A stretch of DNA of 64,000 nucleotides. It comes from Glycomyces niveus (GTDB lineage Bacteria; Actinomycetota; Actinomycetes; Mycobacteriales; Micromonosporaceae). The notes under the pieces were generated by a model. The model did no database searches and was not told the origin of the DNA. It saw only the letters and a program-made list of their open reading frames with translations. Positions 50,927 to 59,998 of the stretch are shown piece after piece; the stretch's first letter is position 1, and each line of letters opens with the position of its first letter. The DNA lies in NCBI RefSeq assembly GCF_017592475.1, contig NZ_JAGFNP010000005.1, positions 310,001 to 374,000 of the forward strand, given 5' to 3'. The translations under genes and the position numbers were made by a program.

Positions 50927-52159
50927 ATGGGCTACCAGCGAGTTACCGGGGTCGATGTCCCCGCCGCGCTCGAACACCGGTTCGCCGAACTGGGCCGCGC
51001 CACCGCGGGACTCCAGGCGCCGTTCGCGGTCGTGGACCTCGGCGCCTTCGACACCAACGCGGCCATCCTGCGCCGCAACGCCATCGGCAAGCCCCTGCGA
51101 CTCGCCAGCAAGTCGCTGCGCTGCCGCGCCCTCATGCGCCGCGCGCTCGCCCAGCCCGGCTTCAAGGGCGTCCTCGGCTTCACACTCCCCGAAGCGCTCT
51201 GGCTCGCAGAGGAATTCGACGACATCGTGGTCGCCTATCCGACCGCCGACACCGACGCGCTGCGCGTTCTCGCCGCCTCCGACGAGCTCGCCTCCCGCAT
51301 CACGCTCATGGTCGACTCGGTCGAGCACCTCGACTTCCTGCGCCGCCACGTCGAGCCGAACCCGTCCCGACCCCTGCGGCTGTGCCTCGAACTCGACGTC
51401 TCGCTCGAACTGCTCGGCGGCCGCGTCCACATCGGCGCCCACCGCTCCCCGGTGCGCACCCCCGAGCACGCCCTCGACATGGCCCACGAGATCGACAAGC
51501 GCCCGGGCGTCGACCTGGTCGGCATCATGGGCTACGAAGGCCAGATCGCCGGCGTCCAGGACGCCTTCTCCGCCGCCGCCCTCCGCTACCCGCTGGTGCG
51601 GCTCATGCAGCGCGTCTCGCGGGCCGAACTCGCCGAGCGCCGCGCCGAGGCCGTCGCCGCGGTCCGCCGCGTCACCGACCTCGAGTTCGTCAACGGCGGC
51701 GGCACCGGCTCGGTCGTCTCGACCGCCGCCGACCCCTCGGTCACCGAGATCGCCGCCGGGTCCGGCCTGTACTCGCCCGCGCTCTTCGACGGCTACCGCT
51801 CGATCCGCCCGATCCCGGCCGCGTTCTTCGCCCTCCCGGTGGTCCGGCGCCCGCGCCCGGGCATCGTCACCGCGCTCGGCGGCGGCTGGGTCGCCTCGGG
51901 CGCGCCCGGCCCCGACCGGCTCCCCAAGCCGACGTTCCCCGCCGGGATGCGCTTCTCCAAGACCGAAGGCGCCGGCGAGGTCCAGACCCCGCTCAAGGGC
52001 CGCGCCGCCGACGCCCTCGCCATCGGCGACCGCGTCTGGATGCGCCACGCCAAAGCCGGCGAGCTCGCCGAACGCGTCAACACGATCCACCTGGTGCGGG
52101 GTGGCGAACTCGTCGACGAGGTCCCCACCTACCGCGGCGAAGGCCACGCCTTCGCCTAA
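50927..52159 (+). CDS. PLP-dependent amino-acid deaminase/aldolase (alanine racemase fold)
   Basis: A 410-residue fold-type III PLP enzyme. The PLP lysine is in LRLASKSLRCRALMRRAL, and the family's D-threonine aldolase/D-serine dehydratase-like C-terminal domain holds GIVTALGGGWVASGAPG. VGIMGYEGQIAG is the typical Glu-containing segment near the PLP. It probably acts on D-amino acids or beta-hydroxy amino acids; the substrate is not determinable. It diverges from a lactone oxidase, and a strong terminator ends it. Confidence 0.85.
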   Translation: MGYQRVTGVDVPAALEHRFAELGRATAGLQAPFAVVDLGAFDTNAAILRRNAIGKPLRLASKSLRCRALMRRALAQPGFKGVLGFTLPEALWLAEEFDDIVVAYPTADTDALRVLAASDELASRITLMVDSVEHLDFLRRHVEPNPSRPLRLCLELDVSLELLGGRVHIGAHRSPVRTPEHALDMAHEIDKRPGVDLVGIMGYEGQIAGVQDAFSAAALRYPLVRLMQRVSRAELAERRAEAVAAVRRVTDLEFVNGGGTGSVVSTAADPSVTEIAAGSGLYSPALFDGYRSIRPIPAAFFALPVVRRPRPGIVTALGGGWVASGAPGPDRLPKPTFPAGMRFSKTEGAGEVQTPLKGRAADALAIGDRVWMRHAKAGELAERVNTIHLVRGGELVDEVPTYRGEGHAFA

Positions 52160-52170
52160 GCGCCGCAACG

Positions 52171-52215
52171 CGAAAGGGCCGGCCCGGCGGAATTCCCGCC
52201 GGGCCGGCCCTTTCG
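52171..52215. terminator. Bidirectional intrinsic terminator
   Basis: A 20-bp perfect stem (52171-52190 with 52196-52215) between the aldolase gene and the convergent penicillin-binding protein gene, with GAAA/TTTC ends. Confidence 0.93.
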
Positions 52216-52222
52216 TCAGCGA

Positions 52223-55087
52223 TCAGTCGTCGTTGCGGCCACCGCCGCCACCGCCGCCACCGCCGCCACCGCCGCCGCCGCCACCGCCTCCGCCGCCACC
52301 ACCGGCGCCGGGCTCGCAGAGCCCCATGAACTCGGAGATCGGGTCGCAGGTCTCACCCGCAGGCGGCGCCGCCTGCTCGCACTTGGGGTCGCCCGGCTTC
52401 GCGACGCAGTACGCGCTGCTCGCGTCGATCTTGCCGTTCTCGTTGAGGATGTCGTCCACCATCTCGCTGCCCACATGCGAGGCGTCGCTCCAGGCCTTCG
52501 TTTCGTACCCCTCGGACTCGATCGCGTCGTTCATGAACTGGATCCACACCGGGTAGCTCAGCTTCGAACCGAAGGTGTCCTCAATGGTGCCCTCGGTGTT
52601 CAGCAGCGGCGCCGACTCGGCGGTCGCGTTGCCCACCCAGGCCGCGATGCTCAGCTGCGGAATGGCGCCCACATACCAGGTGTGCGCGTTGGCGCCGTCC
52701 TCGTACTGGTCGCCCGCCTGCCACGTACCGGTCTTGCCGGTGAGCGGGCGGCCGCCGTCGATCTGCTCGCCTTCACCGGTGATGGTCGAACCGACGAACT
52801 GGAGGTTCCGGGCGATGCTCGAGTCGAGGGCGGCGTACGACTCCAGCGGCCGCTCCTCCGGCATCTTGTTGCCGTCGCGGTCGTACACGGCCTCCACGTA
52901 GTGCATCTCGTTGTACATGCCGTCGGCCGCGATCGTCGCGTACACGTTCGCCATGAACGCCACCGAGGTCGGGTACTGCCCGAAGCTGACGTGGTAGTAG
53001 AACGGGTCGTTCTTCGAGTTCACGTCCAGCTCGGTCTTCTTCGGCGTCTTGCCGTCGTCCTCGTACCCGTCCAGCGACGCGTCGATGTCGATGTTGCCGT
53101 TGTCGTCGGTCACGAACGAGCCGTCCTCGTTCTCGATGATGCCGTGGCGCGAGTAGGTGACGGTGCCGTCGTCGGCCCGGTAGAACCGGTAGGTGACCTC
53201 TTTGCCGTCCTCGGTCTGGGTCAGCTGCCGCACGCCCATGTCCACCGCGGTCTTCACGATCGCGGTCGCCCCCCACTTCTCGGCGATCGCGTACATCGGG
53301 GTGTTCTTGGACTTGCGCACCGCGTCGGTGAGCGTCATGTGGTCGGCGCCGCCCGTGTCCGAGCCGGAGTTCGAGATCGTCGGGTCCTCGAAGTCGGCGA
53401 GGGACTCGAACTCGCGCGGCGATTCGCCGTTCCACCACGAGTCGATCGACGCGCCGTTGTTGATCGCGGTCGCCGCCGTGATCATCTTGAACGTCGACGA
53501 CGGCGGGTGCGGGTTCTCGAGGCCGGCCTTGTCGATGCCGAGGCCGTTCTGGCCGCCGTAGTAGCCCAGCACCCGGCCGGTGCCCGGCTCGACCGCGACG
53601 ACGGCGCTGGCCATCGACAGGTTGTAGTCGGCGAGCGCGGCCTTGTCGTTGTCGTTCTCGAACTCGAAGTAGCCGTCCTCGTTGACGTACTCCGCGGCGG
53701 CGGCCGCGTTGTCGACCACTTGGTTGTCGTCGTCGACGAATTCGCCCGCCTCGTTCTTCACCCGCACGAGGTCGCCGCGCCCGGCGGTCGTCTGGGCGGC
53801 GGCCTGGACCTCGGGGTCGAGGGTGAGCTCGACGGTGTAGCCGCCGGTGTCCGCCTTCTTGCCGTAGAAGTCGTCCTTGGTGAGCCCGTAACGGCTCTCC
53901 AGCTCGGCCCAGACGTAGCCGTCGGTCGGGTTGGTGATGAAGCCGGTGGGGGTGTCGTGGCCCCAGGTGCCGGGGTTCTCGAGCTCCTTGAGCGTCTCGG
54001 GCATCCCGGCGTCGAGCTGCGCCTGGATCTCGGCCATCTGCTCGTCGTCCTTCAGCTTGTCGCCCATGGTGAGCAGCGTGTTCATCCCGTACGTCCACCG
54101 GTCGAGCGGGGCGGTGCTCTCCTCCCCGGCGATGCGCGGGTCGAACGAGCCGTCACCGGCCTTGACCTGCATGACCAGCATCATGCCCTCGCCCCAGGTG
54201 AGGTCTTCGAGCTTCTTGCCGAACCACACCTCGGCGGCGGCCTCGATGCCGTAGGAACCGCGGCCGTAGAAGTTGAGGTTGAGGTAGTGGAGGAGGATGT
54301 CCTCCTTCGAGGTGTCCTGCTCCAGCTTCATCGCCATGACGGCCTCGCGGGCCTTGCGGCCGTACGAGATGTCGCCGCGGATCTCGGTGACCATGCCCGC
54401 GTACTGCTGGCTGATGGTCGAGGCGCCCTGCGTGTCCCCGCCCTTGAGGTTGTTGACCAGGGCGCGCATGGTGCCCTTGTAGTCGACGCCCTCGTGCTCG
54501 AAGTAGTCCTTGTCCTCCAGGGCGAGCAGCGACCAGATCACCTCGTCGGGGAGTTGGTCGTAGGTGTCGACGAGCTTGCGGGTGTACTCGCCGTATCCGG
54601 CGAGCGCGGTCTCGCTGCCCTTCAGCTTGAAGGTCGTGGACTCGCCGAACACCAGGTCCTTGGGCGGCGGGACGCTCTGGAAGAACCACGATCCGGCCAC
54701 GGTGACCGCGCCGAGGAGCATGAGGCAGGTCATGATGAGGGCCGCGTACACGCGGCGGCGGCGCACGGACATGCGCTTCTTCTTGCGACCCTGCTTGGCC
54801 GCGCCCGGGACGGGCTTGGGCTTGGCGGCGCCGACCACGGACGCGCGGCCTACGTTGCCGCCGCCGGCCACCGAAGGCGGTCCCACCGGCGGACCTCCCG
54901 CGGGCGGACCCGCCGGCACCCTCCCCGGAGGCGGACCTGCGGGCGACGCCCCGGCTGGGGGTCCCATCGGCGGCCGCATCGGCGGGCTCGCGGGCGGACC
55001 GGTCGGCGGACCCGCGGGCGGGCCGTAAGGCGGGCCCGAGGGGGGACCGGCCTGGTGGCGCGGGGCAGGGTGCTGAAAGTCGCTCAT
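52223..55087 (-). CDS. Class A penicillin-binding protein (transglycosylase/transpeptidase)
   Basis: A 954-residue bifunctional wall synthase. The N-terminal 110 residues are Pro/Gly-rich and cytoplasmic (GPPAGPPTGPPASPPMRPPM), then a basic stretch and one membrane helix (about residues 112-134). The GT51 transglycosylase has ALEDKDYFEHEGVDYKG and GASTISQQYA. The transpeptidase has SxxK (SSTFK), SxN (KSKN) and KTG (GKTGT). The C-terminus ends in 22 or so glycines and RNDD. ATG 55087 is preferred over the TTG six bases earlier. It is probably a PonA-type growth enzyme. Confidence 0.94.
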   Translation of the reverse strand: MSDFQHPAPRHQAGPPSGPPYGPPAGPPTGPPASPPMRPPMGPPAGASPAGPPPGRVPAGPPAGGPPVGPPSVAGGGNVGRASVVGAAKPKPVPGAAKQGRKKKRMSVRRRRVYAALIMTCLMLLGAVTVAGSWFFQSVPPPKDLVFGESTTFKLKGSETALAGYGEYTRKLVDTYDQLPDEVIWSLLALEDKDYFEHEGVDYKGTMRALVNNLKGGDTQGASTISQQYAGMVTEIRGDISYGRKAREAVMAMKLEQDTSKEDILLHYLNLNFYGRGSYGIEAAAEVWFGKKLEDLTWGEGMMLVMQVKAGDGSFDPRIAGEESTAPLDRWTYGMNTLLTMGDKLKDDEQMAEIQAQLDAGMPETLKELENPGTWGHDTPTGFITNPTDGYVWAELESRYGLTKDDFYGKKADTGGYTVELTLDPEVQAAAQTTAGRGDLVRVKNEAGEFVDDDNQVVDNAAAAAEYVNEDGYFEFENDNDKAALADYNLSMASAVVAVEPGTGRVLGYYGGQNGLGIDKAGLENPHPPSSTFKMITAATAINNGASIDSWWNGESPREFESLADFEDPTISNSGSDTGGADHMTLTDAVRKSKNTPMYAIAEKWGATAIVKTAVDMGVRQLTQTEDGKEVTYRFYRADDGTVTYSRHGIIENEDGSFVTDDNGNIDIDASLDGYEDDGKTPKKTELDVNSKNDPFYYHVSFGQYPTSVAFMANVYATIAADGMYNEMHYVEAVYDRDGNKMPEERPLESYAALDSSIARNLQFVGSTITGEGEQIDGGRPLTGKTGTWQAGDQYEDGANAHTWYVGAIPQLSIAAWVGNATAESAPLLNTEGTIEDTFGSKLSYPVWIQFMNDAIESEGYETKAWSDASHVGSEMVDDILNENGKIDASSAYCVAKPGDPKCEQAAPPAGETCDPISEFMGLCEPGAGGGGGGGGGGGGGGGGGGGGGGRNDD

Positions 55088-55419
55088 GCTCAACCATCCA
55101 CGAGTTTGTCAGGTGCCGAGGCGCGGCGTCGGCCTGCGACCGGCTTCGACGAGCGCTGCAGAGGAGCATTCAGGCCGGCGCCCGCCGAACCTTGGATGCT
55201 AGCGGACCACGCCCGGTAGGCGAGGAGTGCTCGGTTCCGCGGGTGAGGGAGGCCGCTTATCGACCACCTTAGACCTCCACTGCCACACCGCAACCGGTAC
55301 GCACGTGACGAAACGGCACACACCGTCACCGTCACGGGACGCGGAGCGGGCCGCGCCTGCTCACGCAGCCGCGCCCCTCGCGCCCACATCGGGCGGTGAC
55401 TCCGCTCACCCAGAGAACC
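55088..55419 (-). other. Intergenic region upstream of the penicillin-binding protein gene
   Basis: 332 bases containing the promoter for the penicillin-binding protein on the minus strand and the 3' side of the flavoprotein gene. I see no gene, repeat or strong hairpin in it. Confidence 0.4.
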
Positions 55420-57060
55420 TCACGCGGCGACGCCGCGCGCGGCCTGCCTCCCCGAGAACAGGCACCCGCCGAGGAACGTGCCCTCCAGCGACCGGTACCC
55501 GTGCATCCCGCCGCCCCCGAACCCGGCCGCCTCACCCGCCGCGAACAGCCCCGGCAGCGGCGAGCCGTCGGCCCGCAGCACCCGGCCGTCCAGGTCGGTC
55601 TGCAAGCCGCCCAACGTCTTCCGCGTCAGCACATGCAGCCGCACCCCGATCAGCGGCCCCGCCTTCGGATCCAGCAGCCGATGCGGCGTCGCCACCCGGA
55701 TGAGCTTGTCGCCCCGGTAGTTCCTCGCCCCGCGCAACGCCGTCACCTGCAGGTCCTTCGTGAACTTGTTGTCCATCTCGGCGTCCCGCGCCTCGACCGC
55801 CGCCCGCACCGTCTCGTACTCCAGCAGGCCCTCGCCCGTGATCCCGTTCATCTTCGCGACCAGCTCCGGCAGCGTCGGCGCCACCGCGAAGTCCGCCCCG
55901 TGCTTCTTGAACGCCTCCACCGGCCCCGGCGCGCCCGGCAGCACCCGCTTGAGCAGCAGCTTTACGTCCTTGCCCGTCAGGTCCGGGTTCTGCTCGGAAC
56001 CCGAGAGCGCGAACTCCTTCTCCAGGATCTTCTGCGTGAGCACGAACCACGTGTACTCGTGGCCCGTCGTCATGATGTGCTCCAACGTTCCCAGCGTGTC
56101 GAACCCCGGGAACAGCGGCGCCGGAAGCCGCTTCCCCGTCGCGTCCAGCCACAGCGACGACGGACCCGGCAAGATCCTGATCCCGTGGTGCGGCCAGATC
56201 GGGTCCCAGTTCTCGATGCCCTCGGTGTAATGCCACATCCGGTCCCGGTTGATCAGATTCGCCCCGGCCGCCTCCGCGATCCCCAGCATCCGGCCGTCCA
56301 CATGCGCCGGCACCCCCGAGATCAGCCGCTTCGGCGCCGGCCCCATCCGCGCGGGCCAGTGCTTGCGCACCAGATCGAAATTCCCCCCGATCCCGCCCGA
56401 CGTCACGACCACCGCCTCCGCACTGATCTCGAACTCGCCCAACGCCTCCCGCGTCGTCGCCGCCCCGCGCGCCGACTCGTCCGGCGACAGCAGCGTCCCC
56501 GAGACGCCCGTGACCGCCCCGTCAGTGACCGTCAAGCCATCGACCCGGTGCCGGAACTTGAACTGCACCTTGCCGTCCCGCTCCGCCTGCCGCACCCGCT
56601 CCGCGAACGGCGCCACCACCCCCGGCCCCGTTCCCCACGTGATGTGGAAGCGCGGCACCGAGTTCCCGTGCCCCTGCGCCGTATAGCCCCCGCGCTCGGC
56701 CCACCCGACCACCGGGAAGAACCGCACCCCCAAGGAGTGCAACCACGCCCGCTTCTCACCGGCCGCGAAGTCCACATACGCCTCGGCCCACCGCCGCGGC
56801 CACTCGTCCTCCGGCCGATCGAACTGCGCCGTCCCCAGCCAGTCCTGCCACGCCAGCTCGTGCGAATCCTTGATCCCCATCCGCCGCTGCTCGGGGGAAT
56901 CCACCAGGAACAATCCCCCGAACGACCAGAACGCCTGCCCCCCAAGGGACTGCTCGCCCTCCTGGTCGATCACGGTCACGGTCTTCCCGAGCCGGACCAA
57001 CTCCGACGCGGCGGCCAACCCGGCCAGCCCCGCCCCGACAACGATGACGTCACTGTCCAT
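55420..57060 (-). CDS. KstD-like FAD-binding dehydrogenase
   Basis: A 546-residue flavoprotein of the fumarate reductase/3-ketosteroid dehydrogenase group, similar to mycobacterial Rv0785. The dinucleotide fold is DSDVIVVGAGLAGLAAASEL at residues 2-21 with the following Glu-Asp region. LGGQAFWSFGGLFLVD and the C-terminal GLFAAGEAAGFGGGGMHGYR continue the FAD site. The 3-ketosteroid substrate cannot be asserted. It is followed downstream (75 bases upstream in the chromosome) by a flavin reductase on the same strand, so the pair may be an operon. Confidence 0.88.
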   Translation of the reverse strand: MDSDVIVVGAGLAGLAAASELVRLGKTVTVIDQEGEQSLGGQAFWSFGGLFLVDSPEQRRMGIKDSHELAWQDWLGTAQFDRPEDEWPRRWAEAYVDFAAGEKRAWLHSLGVRFFPVVGWAERGGYTAQGHGNSVPRFHITWGTGPGVVAPFAERVRQAERDGKVQFKFRHRVDGLTVTDGAVTGVSGTLLSPDESARGAATTREALGEFEISAEAVVVTSGGIGGNFDLVRKHWPARMGPAPKRLISGVPAHVDGRMLGIAEAAGANLINRDRMWHYTEGIENWDPIWPHHGIRILPGPSSLWLDATGKRLPAPLFPGFDTLGTLEHIMTTGHEYTWFVLTQKILEKEFALSGSEQNPDLTGKDVKLLLKRVLPGAPGPVEAFKKHGADFAVAPTLPELVAKMNGITGEGLLEYETVRAAVEARDAEMDNKFTKDLQVTALRGARNYRGDKLIRVATPHRLLDPKAGPLIGVRLHVLTRKTLGGLQTDLDGRVLRADGSPLPGLFAAGEAAGFGGGGMHGYRSLEGTFLGGCLFSGRQAARGVAA

Positions 57061-57135
57061 CGCCCGCGCCTCCCCAGCAGCAGATACAACGCCTACCGGC
57101 GCGTAGCGCCAATATGCCAGGACGGCCCGTAACCG

Positions 57136-57771
57136 TCAACCAGCCGCCGCCAGCCGCACCCCCTGATGCGGCATCTTCCACGCACTCGCCAGCGCCGAGG
57201 CGTGCACGTTCGTCGCGCCGCCGAAGAACTCGCAGAACTTCATGATCAGCGGATCCCACCCGACCGGATCCACATGATCCGTCCCCGGGATCACCAGCCG
57301 CTCCTCGACATGCGCCCGCACGACCCGCACCTCGACCGCGCTGGCCCCCTCCCCGAACGGGTGCACCTGCTCCACCACGCACTCCAACTGGATCGGACAC
57401 TCCGCGACCCTAGGCGCCCGCACCACCTCCGACGCCTGCGCCGTCAACCCCGCCGCCCCGAACTTGTCCTTCTCGAACCGGTACCCCTTGGCGACCTTCC
57501 GCTCCGGAACCGGATCCGCCCCCGTCAACGGCGCCAACCGATCCACCGCCCCCGCCATATCCGACGACGCCAGGTTCAGCACGCACTCCCGCTCCCGCAC
57601 CAGATTCCCCATCGTCTTCGACCGGTTCCCCATCCCCAGCATCGCCGACTGCCCCAACCACCACGCCGAGGACATCGGCGCCACATTCCCCGACCCATCC
57701 TCATTACAAGTGCCCAACAGCACCACCGGAGTCCCGAAGTACAACACCTTCAAATCCACGATCACATGCAT
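57136..57771 (-). CDS. Flavin reductase family protein (FMN-binding split barrel)
   Basis: A 211-residue protein of the flavin reductase-like, FMN-binding split barrel fold. It begins MHVIVDLKVLYFGTPVVLLG and includes NEDGSGNVAPMSSAWWLGQS, the core FMN-binding strand-loop. ATG 57771 has GGAGG 5 nt upstream, better than the TTG before it. It may supply reduced flavin to the neighbouring dehydrogenase or to monooxygenases. The start region is divergent from the SRA-nuclease gene. Confidence 0.85.
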   Translation of the reverse strand: MHVIVDLKVLYFGTPVVLLGTCNEDGSGNVAPMSSAWWLGQSAMLGMGNRSKTMGNLVRERECVLNLASSDMAGAVDRLAPLTGADPVPERKVAKGYRFEKDKFGAAGLTAQASEVVRAPRVAECPIQLECVVEQVHPFGEGASAVEVRVVRAHVEERLVIPGTDHVDPVGWDPLIMKFCEFFGGATNVHASALASAWKMPHQGVRLAAAG

Positions 57772-57929
57772 CAAAGCCTCCAGCCGTTCGCTCGAATCTC
57801 AATCCAACCCGCGCACCACATCGCTTGCTGGCCGAAAACCGACGTCGCGTTCCCGCGCCCCGAGCAGCCCGCAGCCCGCATAAGCTGAAGCACCCCTTCA
57901 CGTCTCAACCCGCAAGGTGATGACCTCCC

Positions 57930-58919
57930 GTGACTGATCCCGAGTTCGAACTTGGCCGCGTCTACGACCGCGACGAGATCCACAGCAACTGGGGAGGCTC
58001 CCGATACAGCGGGATCGCACACTCCAGGACCACGCCCAACGTGATGATCTTCTCCGACCCTGCCAAGGGCCGGCCCTATGGCTACATCGACGACCTTGCC
58101 CTCTACGACGATGAGGGACCGCTTGTTCGCTACACCGGCGAAGGCCGCGTGGGCGACCAGATACTCGCCAAAGGCAATGCCGCGATCCTGAACCACCGCG
58201 AAGACCGTCGGGCGATCCGACTTTTCGAAGCGGTTGGCTACGTTAACGGGTCCAGTGCTCGGCTCCACAAGTATCTCGGCGAGTACGGGTTGGACCTGTC
58301 AAACACGCACATCTACGCAGAAGCGCCTGACGAGAACGGTGACCTCCGGAAGGTGATCGTCTTCCAGCTTCGACCGGTCGGCGCGACCGCTGAACCCTCG
58401 ATCGAAATGGTTCCGGTCATGCCAGGCATCACCTACACCGACTTCCATGAAGCCGCTGAGCCTGAGCCGATTGAGGTGCTCGCGAGCAAGTTGGTCGAGC
58501 CCGAGAACAATGCCGCGTCTGCTTTTGTGCGAAAGGCCATCGAAGAAACGATGGTTCGGCGCCGCGAAGCAGAGCTGGTCGATCGATTCCGGGCGCTGCT
58601 TGAAGCTGATGGCCACGAGGTGAAGCGCTGCCAGATCCCGATCCCGGGCCTCAACGCGATGCTGCTAAGCGATGTTTTCGACGTCTCCGACAACGTCCTC
58701 TACGAAGCCAAGGGCCAGGCCGACCGGAACTCGATTCGGCTGGCGATCGGACAGCTCTTCGACTACCGGCGCTATATCGACCCCAGCCCGGCTGCGCTGG
58801 CGATCCTTCTTCCGGAGGCTCCCCATGACGATCTTAAGCGCCTGATCGAGTCCGTCGGTCTCGAGCTGGTCCATGAAGAGGAAGGTCGGTTCGTCGGCTG
58901 GCCCGTGAAAGCTAGGTAG
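57930..58919 (+). CDS. SRA-domain plus PD-(D/E)xK nuclease; probable modification-dependent restriction enzyme
   Basis: A 329-residue protein. Residues 8-150 match a ScoMcrA-like SRA domain (GRVYDRDEIHSNWGGSRYSG, then YTGEGRVGDQILAKGNAAIL and VIVFQLRPV). Residues 205-329 carry a nuclease motif: Asp248 (LLSDVF), Glu259-Ala-Lys261 (YEAKG) and the AIGQLFDYRR helix, as in PD-(D/E)xK enzymes. ScoMcrA itself carries SRA plus HNH; this is a different nuclease partner. Base use is more AT-rich at third positions than in neighbours, consistent with horizontal transfer. No methylase or other restriction gene is adjacent, fitting a type IV enzyme. Confidence 0.75.
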   Translation: MTDPEFELGRVYDRDEIHSNWGGSRYSGIAHSRTTPNVMIFSDPAKGRPYGYIDDLALYDDEGPLVRYTGEGRVGDQILAKGNAAILNHREDRRAIRLFEAVGYVNGSSARLHKYLGEYGLDLSNTHIYAEAPDENGDLRKVIVFQLRPVGATAEPSIEMVPVMPGITYTDFHEAAEPEPIEVLASKLVEPENNAASAFVRKAIEETMVRRREAELVDRFRALLEADGHEVKRCQIPIPGLNAMLLSDVFDVSDNVLYEAKGQADRNSIRLAIGQLFDYRRYIDPSPAALAILLPEAPHDDLKRLIESVGLELVHEEEGRFVGWPVKAR

Positions 58920-58996
58920 GGGTGTCTCACCGGGTTACGGGCCGCGCGTTGCGCTGGTCGAAGGCTGCCCTTGATCATGCTACTGTCGGGTAACTT

Positions 58997-59563
58997 GTGG
59001 GTCGATTCGGTGGTGGTCTGGTGAATCTTTACTTTCGGCTGTTGCTGCTGTGGTTGCGTTCGCGGCGGGCGGGGGCGTTGGCGCTGTGGGATGTCGCGGT
59101 GACGCGGTTCCGGGTGGTGCCGACGGATTTGGATCCGTTGGGGCATATGACGAACGGGCGTTATCTGACGATCATGGACGTGGGCCGGATCGATCTGATG
59201 GTGCGCTCCGGGTTCTGGGCGAAGATGAAGGCGCAGGGCTGGTACCCGGTGGTGGCCGGGCAGACGATCACGTACAAGAAGTCGCTGCAGCCGTGGCAGG
59301 TGTTCGAGATCCGGACCCGGGTGCTCGGGTTCGACGAGCGGTGGGCGTATCTCGAGCAGACGTTCTGCGTCGGTGATGCCGTGTACGCCCGGGCCTTCGT
59401 GCGGACCCGGTTCCTGAAGAAGTCGGGCGGATCGGTCGAGCACGATGAGCTCGAGAAGGTCGTCGGAGGATTCCCGGCCGACCTGCAGGTGCCTGAGTGG
59501 CTGCTGGAGTGGACGGCCGCGACCCACATCGCCAGTACGAAGCAGTCGCGGCCGTCTCAGTGA
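58997..59563 (+). CDS. Hotdog-fold thioesterase (THEM6/4HBT-like)
   Basis: A 188-residue protein of the acyl-CoA thioesterase type. The hotdog helix is DLDPLGHMTNGRYLTIMDVG with the catalytic Asp and Asn-Gly-Tyr. The N-terminal hydrophobic helix (LVNLYFRLLLLWL) resembles the membrane anchor of THEM6 proteins. GTG start. It converges with the small protein gene ending at 59571. Confidence 0.82.
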   Translation: MGRFGGGLVNLYFRLLLLWLRSRRAGALALWDVAVTRFRVVPTDLDPLGHMTNGRYLTIMDVGRIDLMVRSGFWAKMKAQGWYPVVAGQTITYKKSLQPWQVFEIRTRVLGFDERWAYLEQTFCVGDAVYARAFVRTRFLKKSGGSVEHDELEKVVGGFPADLQVPEWLLEWTAATHIASTKQSRPSQ

Positions 59564-59570
59564 CCTGGCG

Positions 59571-59861
59571 TTAGGTCGCGGGCGGCGGTGCTGGATCGGG
59601 TGGGGACGGTGCCTCTATTGGGGGCGGAGGCGGGAGTTCCCAGGCGGCGTGGCGGAGTTGGGTGACCAGATGGTCGGCGGCTGATTCGATCTCTTCGCGG
59701 CGGAGGCGGTCTTCGAGGCGGTTCGAGGCGATGCGGGAGAGGATGAGGATGTTCAGCCCGGTCTCGCGCAGCAGGTGGTTGAGCGGGATGCGTTTGCGGG
59801 CTCCCGCGAGTGCGGTTATGGATTCGGCGAGGTTGTCGAGTTCGGGAGAGACTGCCGGCAT
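59571..59861 (-). CDS. Small helical protein of unknown function
   Basis: A 96-residue protein with two helices (LDNLAESITALAGARKRIPL and REEIESAADHLVTQLRHAAW) and a Pro-rich tail PPPPPIEAPSPPDPAPPPAT. GGAGG is 6 nt before the ATG at 59861. I recognise no family. Confidence 0.6.
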   Translation of the reverse strand: MPAVSPELDNLAESITALAGARKRIPLNHLLRETGLNILILSRIASNRLEDRLRREEIESAADHLVTQLRHAAWELPPPPPIEAPSPPDPAPPPAT

Positions 59862-59998
59862 CGTGGCCTCCGATTGTTGTGCAGTTGTGGTGAGGCGAGG
59901 TGCCTCGTTGCTGGAAGTGTAGAGGCGACCACTGACGGTTTCTTCCGGTGAGGTTTGCTGCGGGTGAGGGCGGGGCTGTTCCGCCCTCACCGAGGATG

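Noticed and set aside
52237..52313. Short tandem repeat of GCC/ACC triplets as a CRISPR or satellite
   Set aside because: It encodes the polyglycine end of the penicillin-binding protein; there are no spacers.
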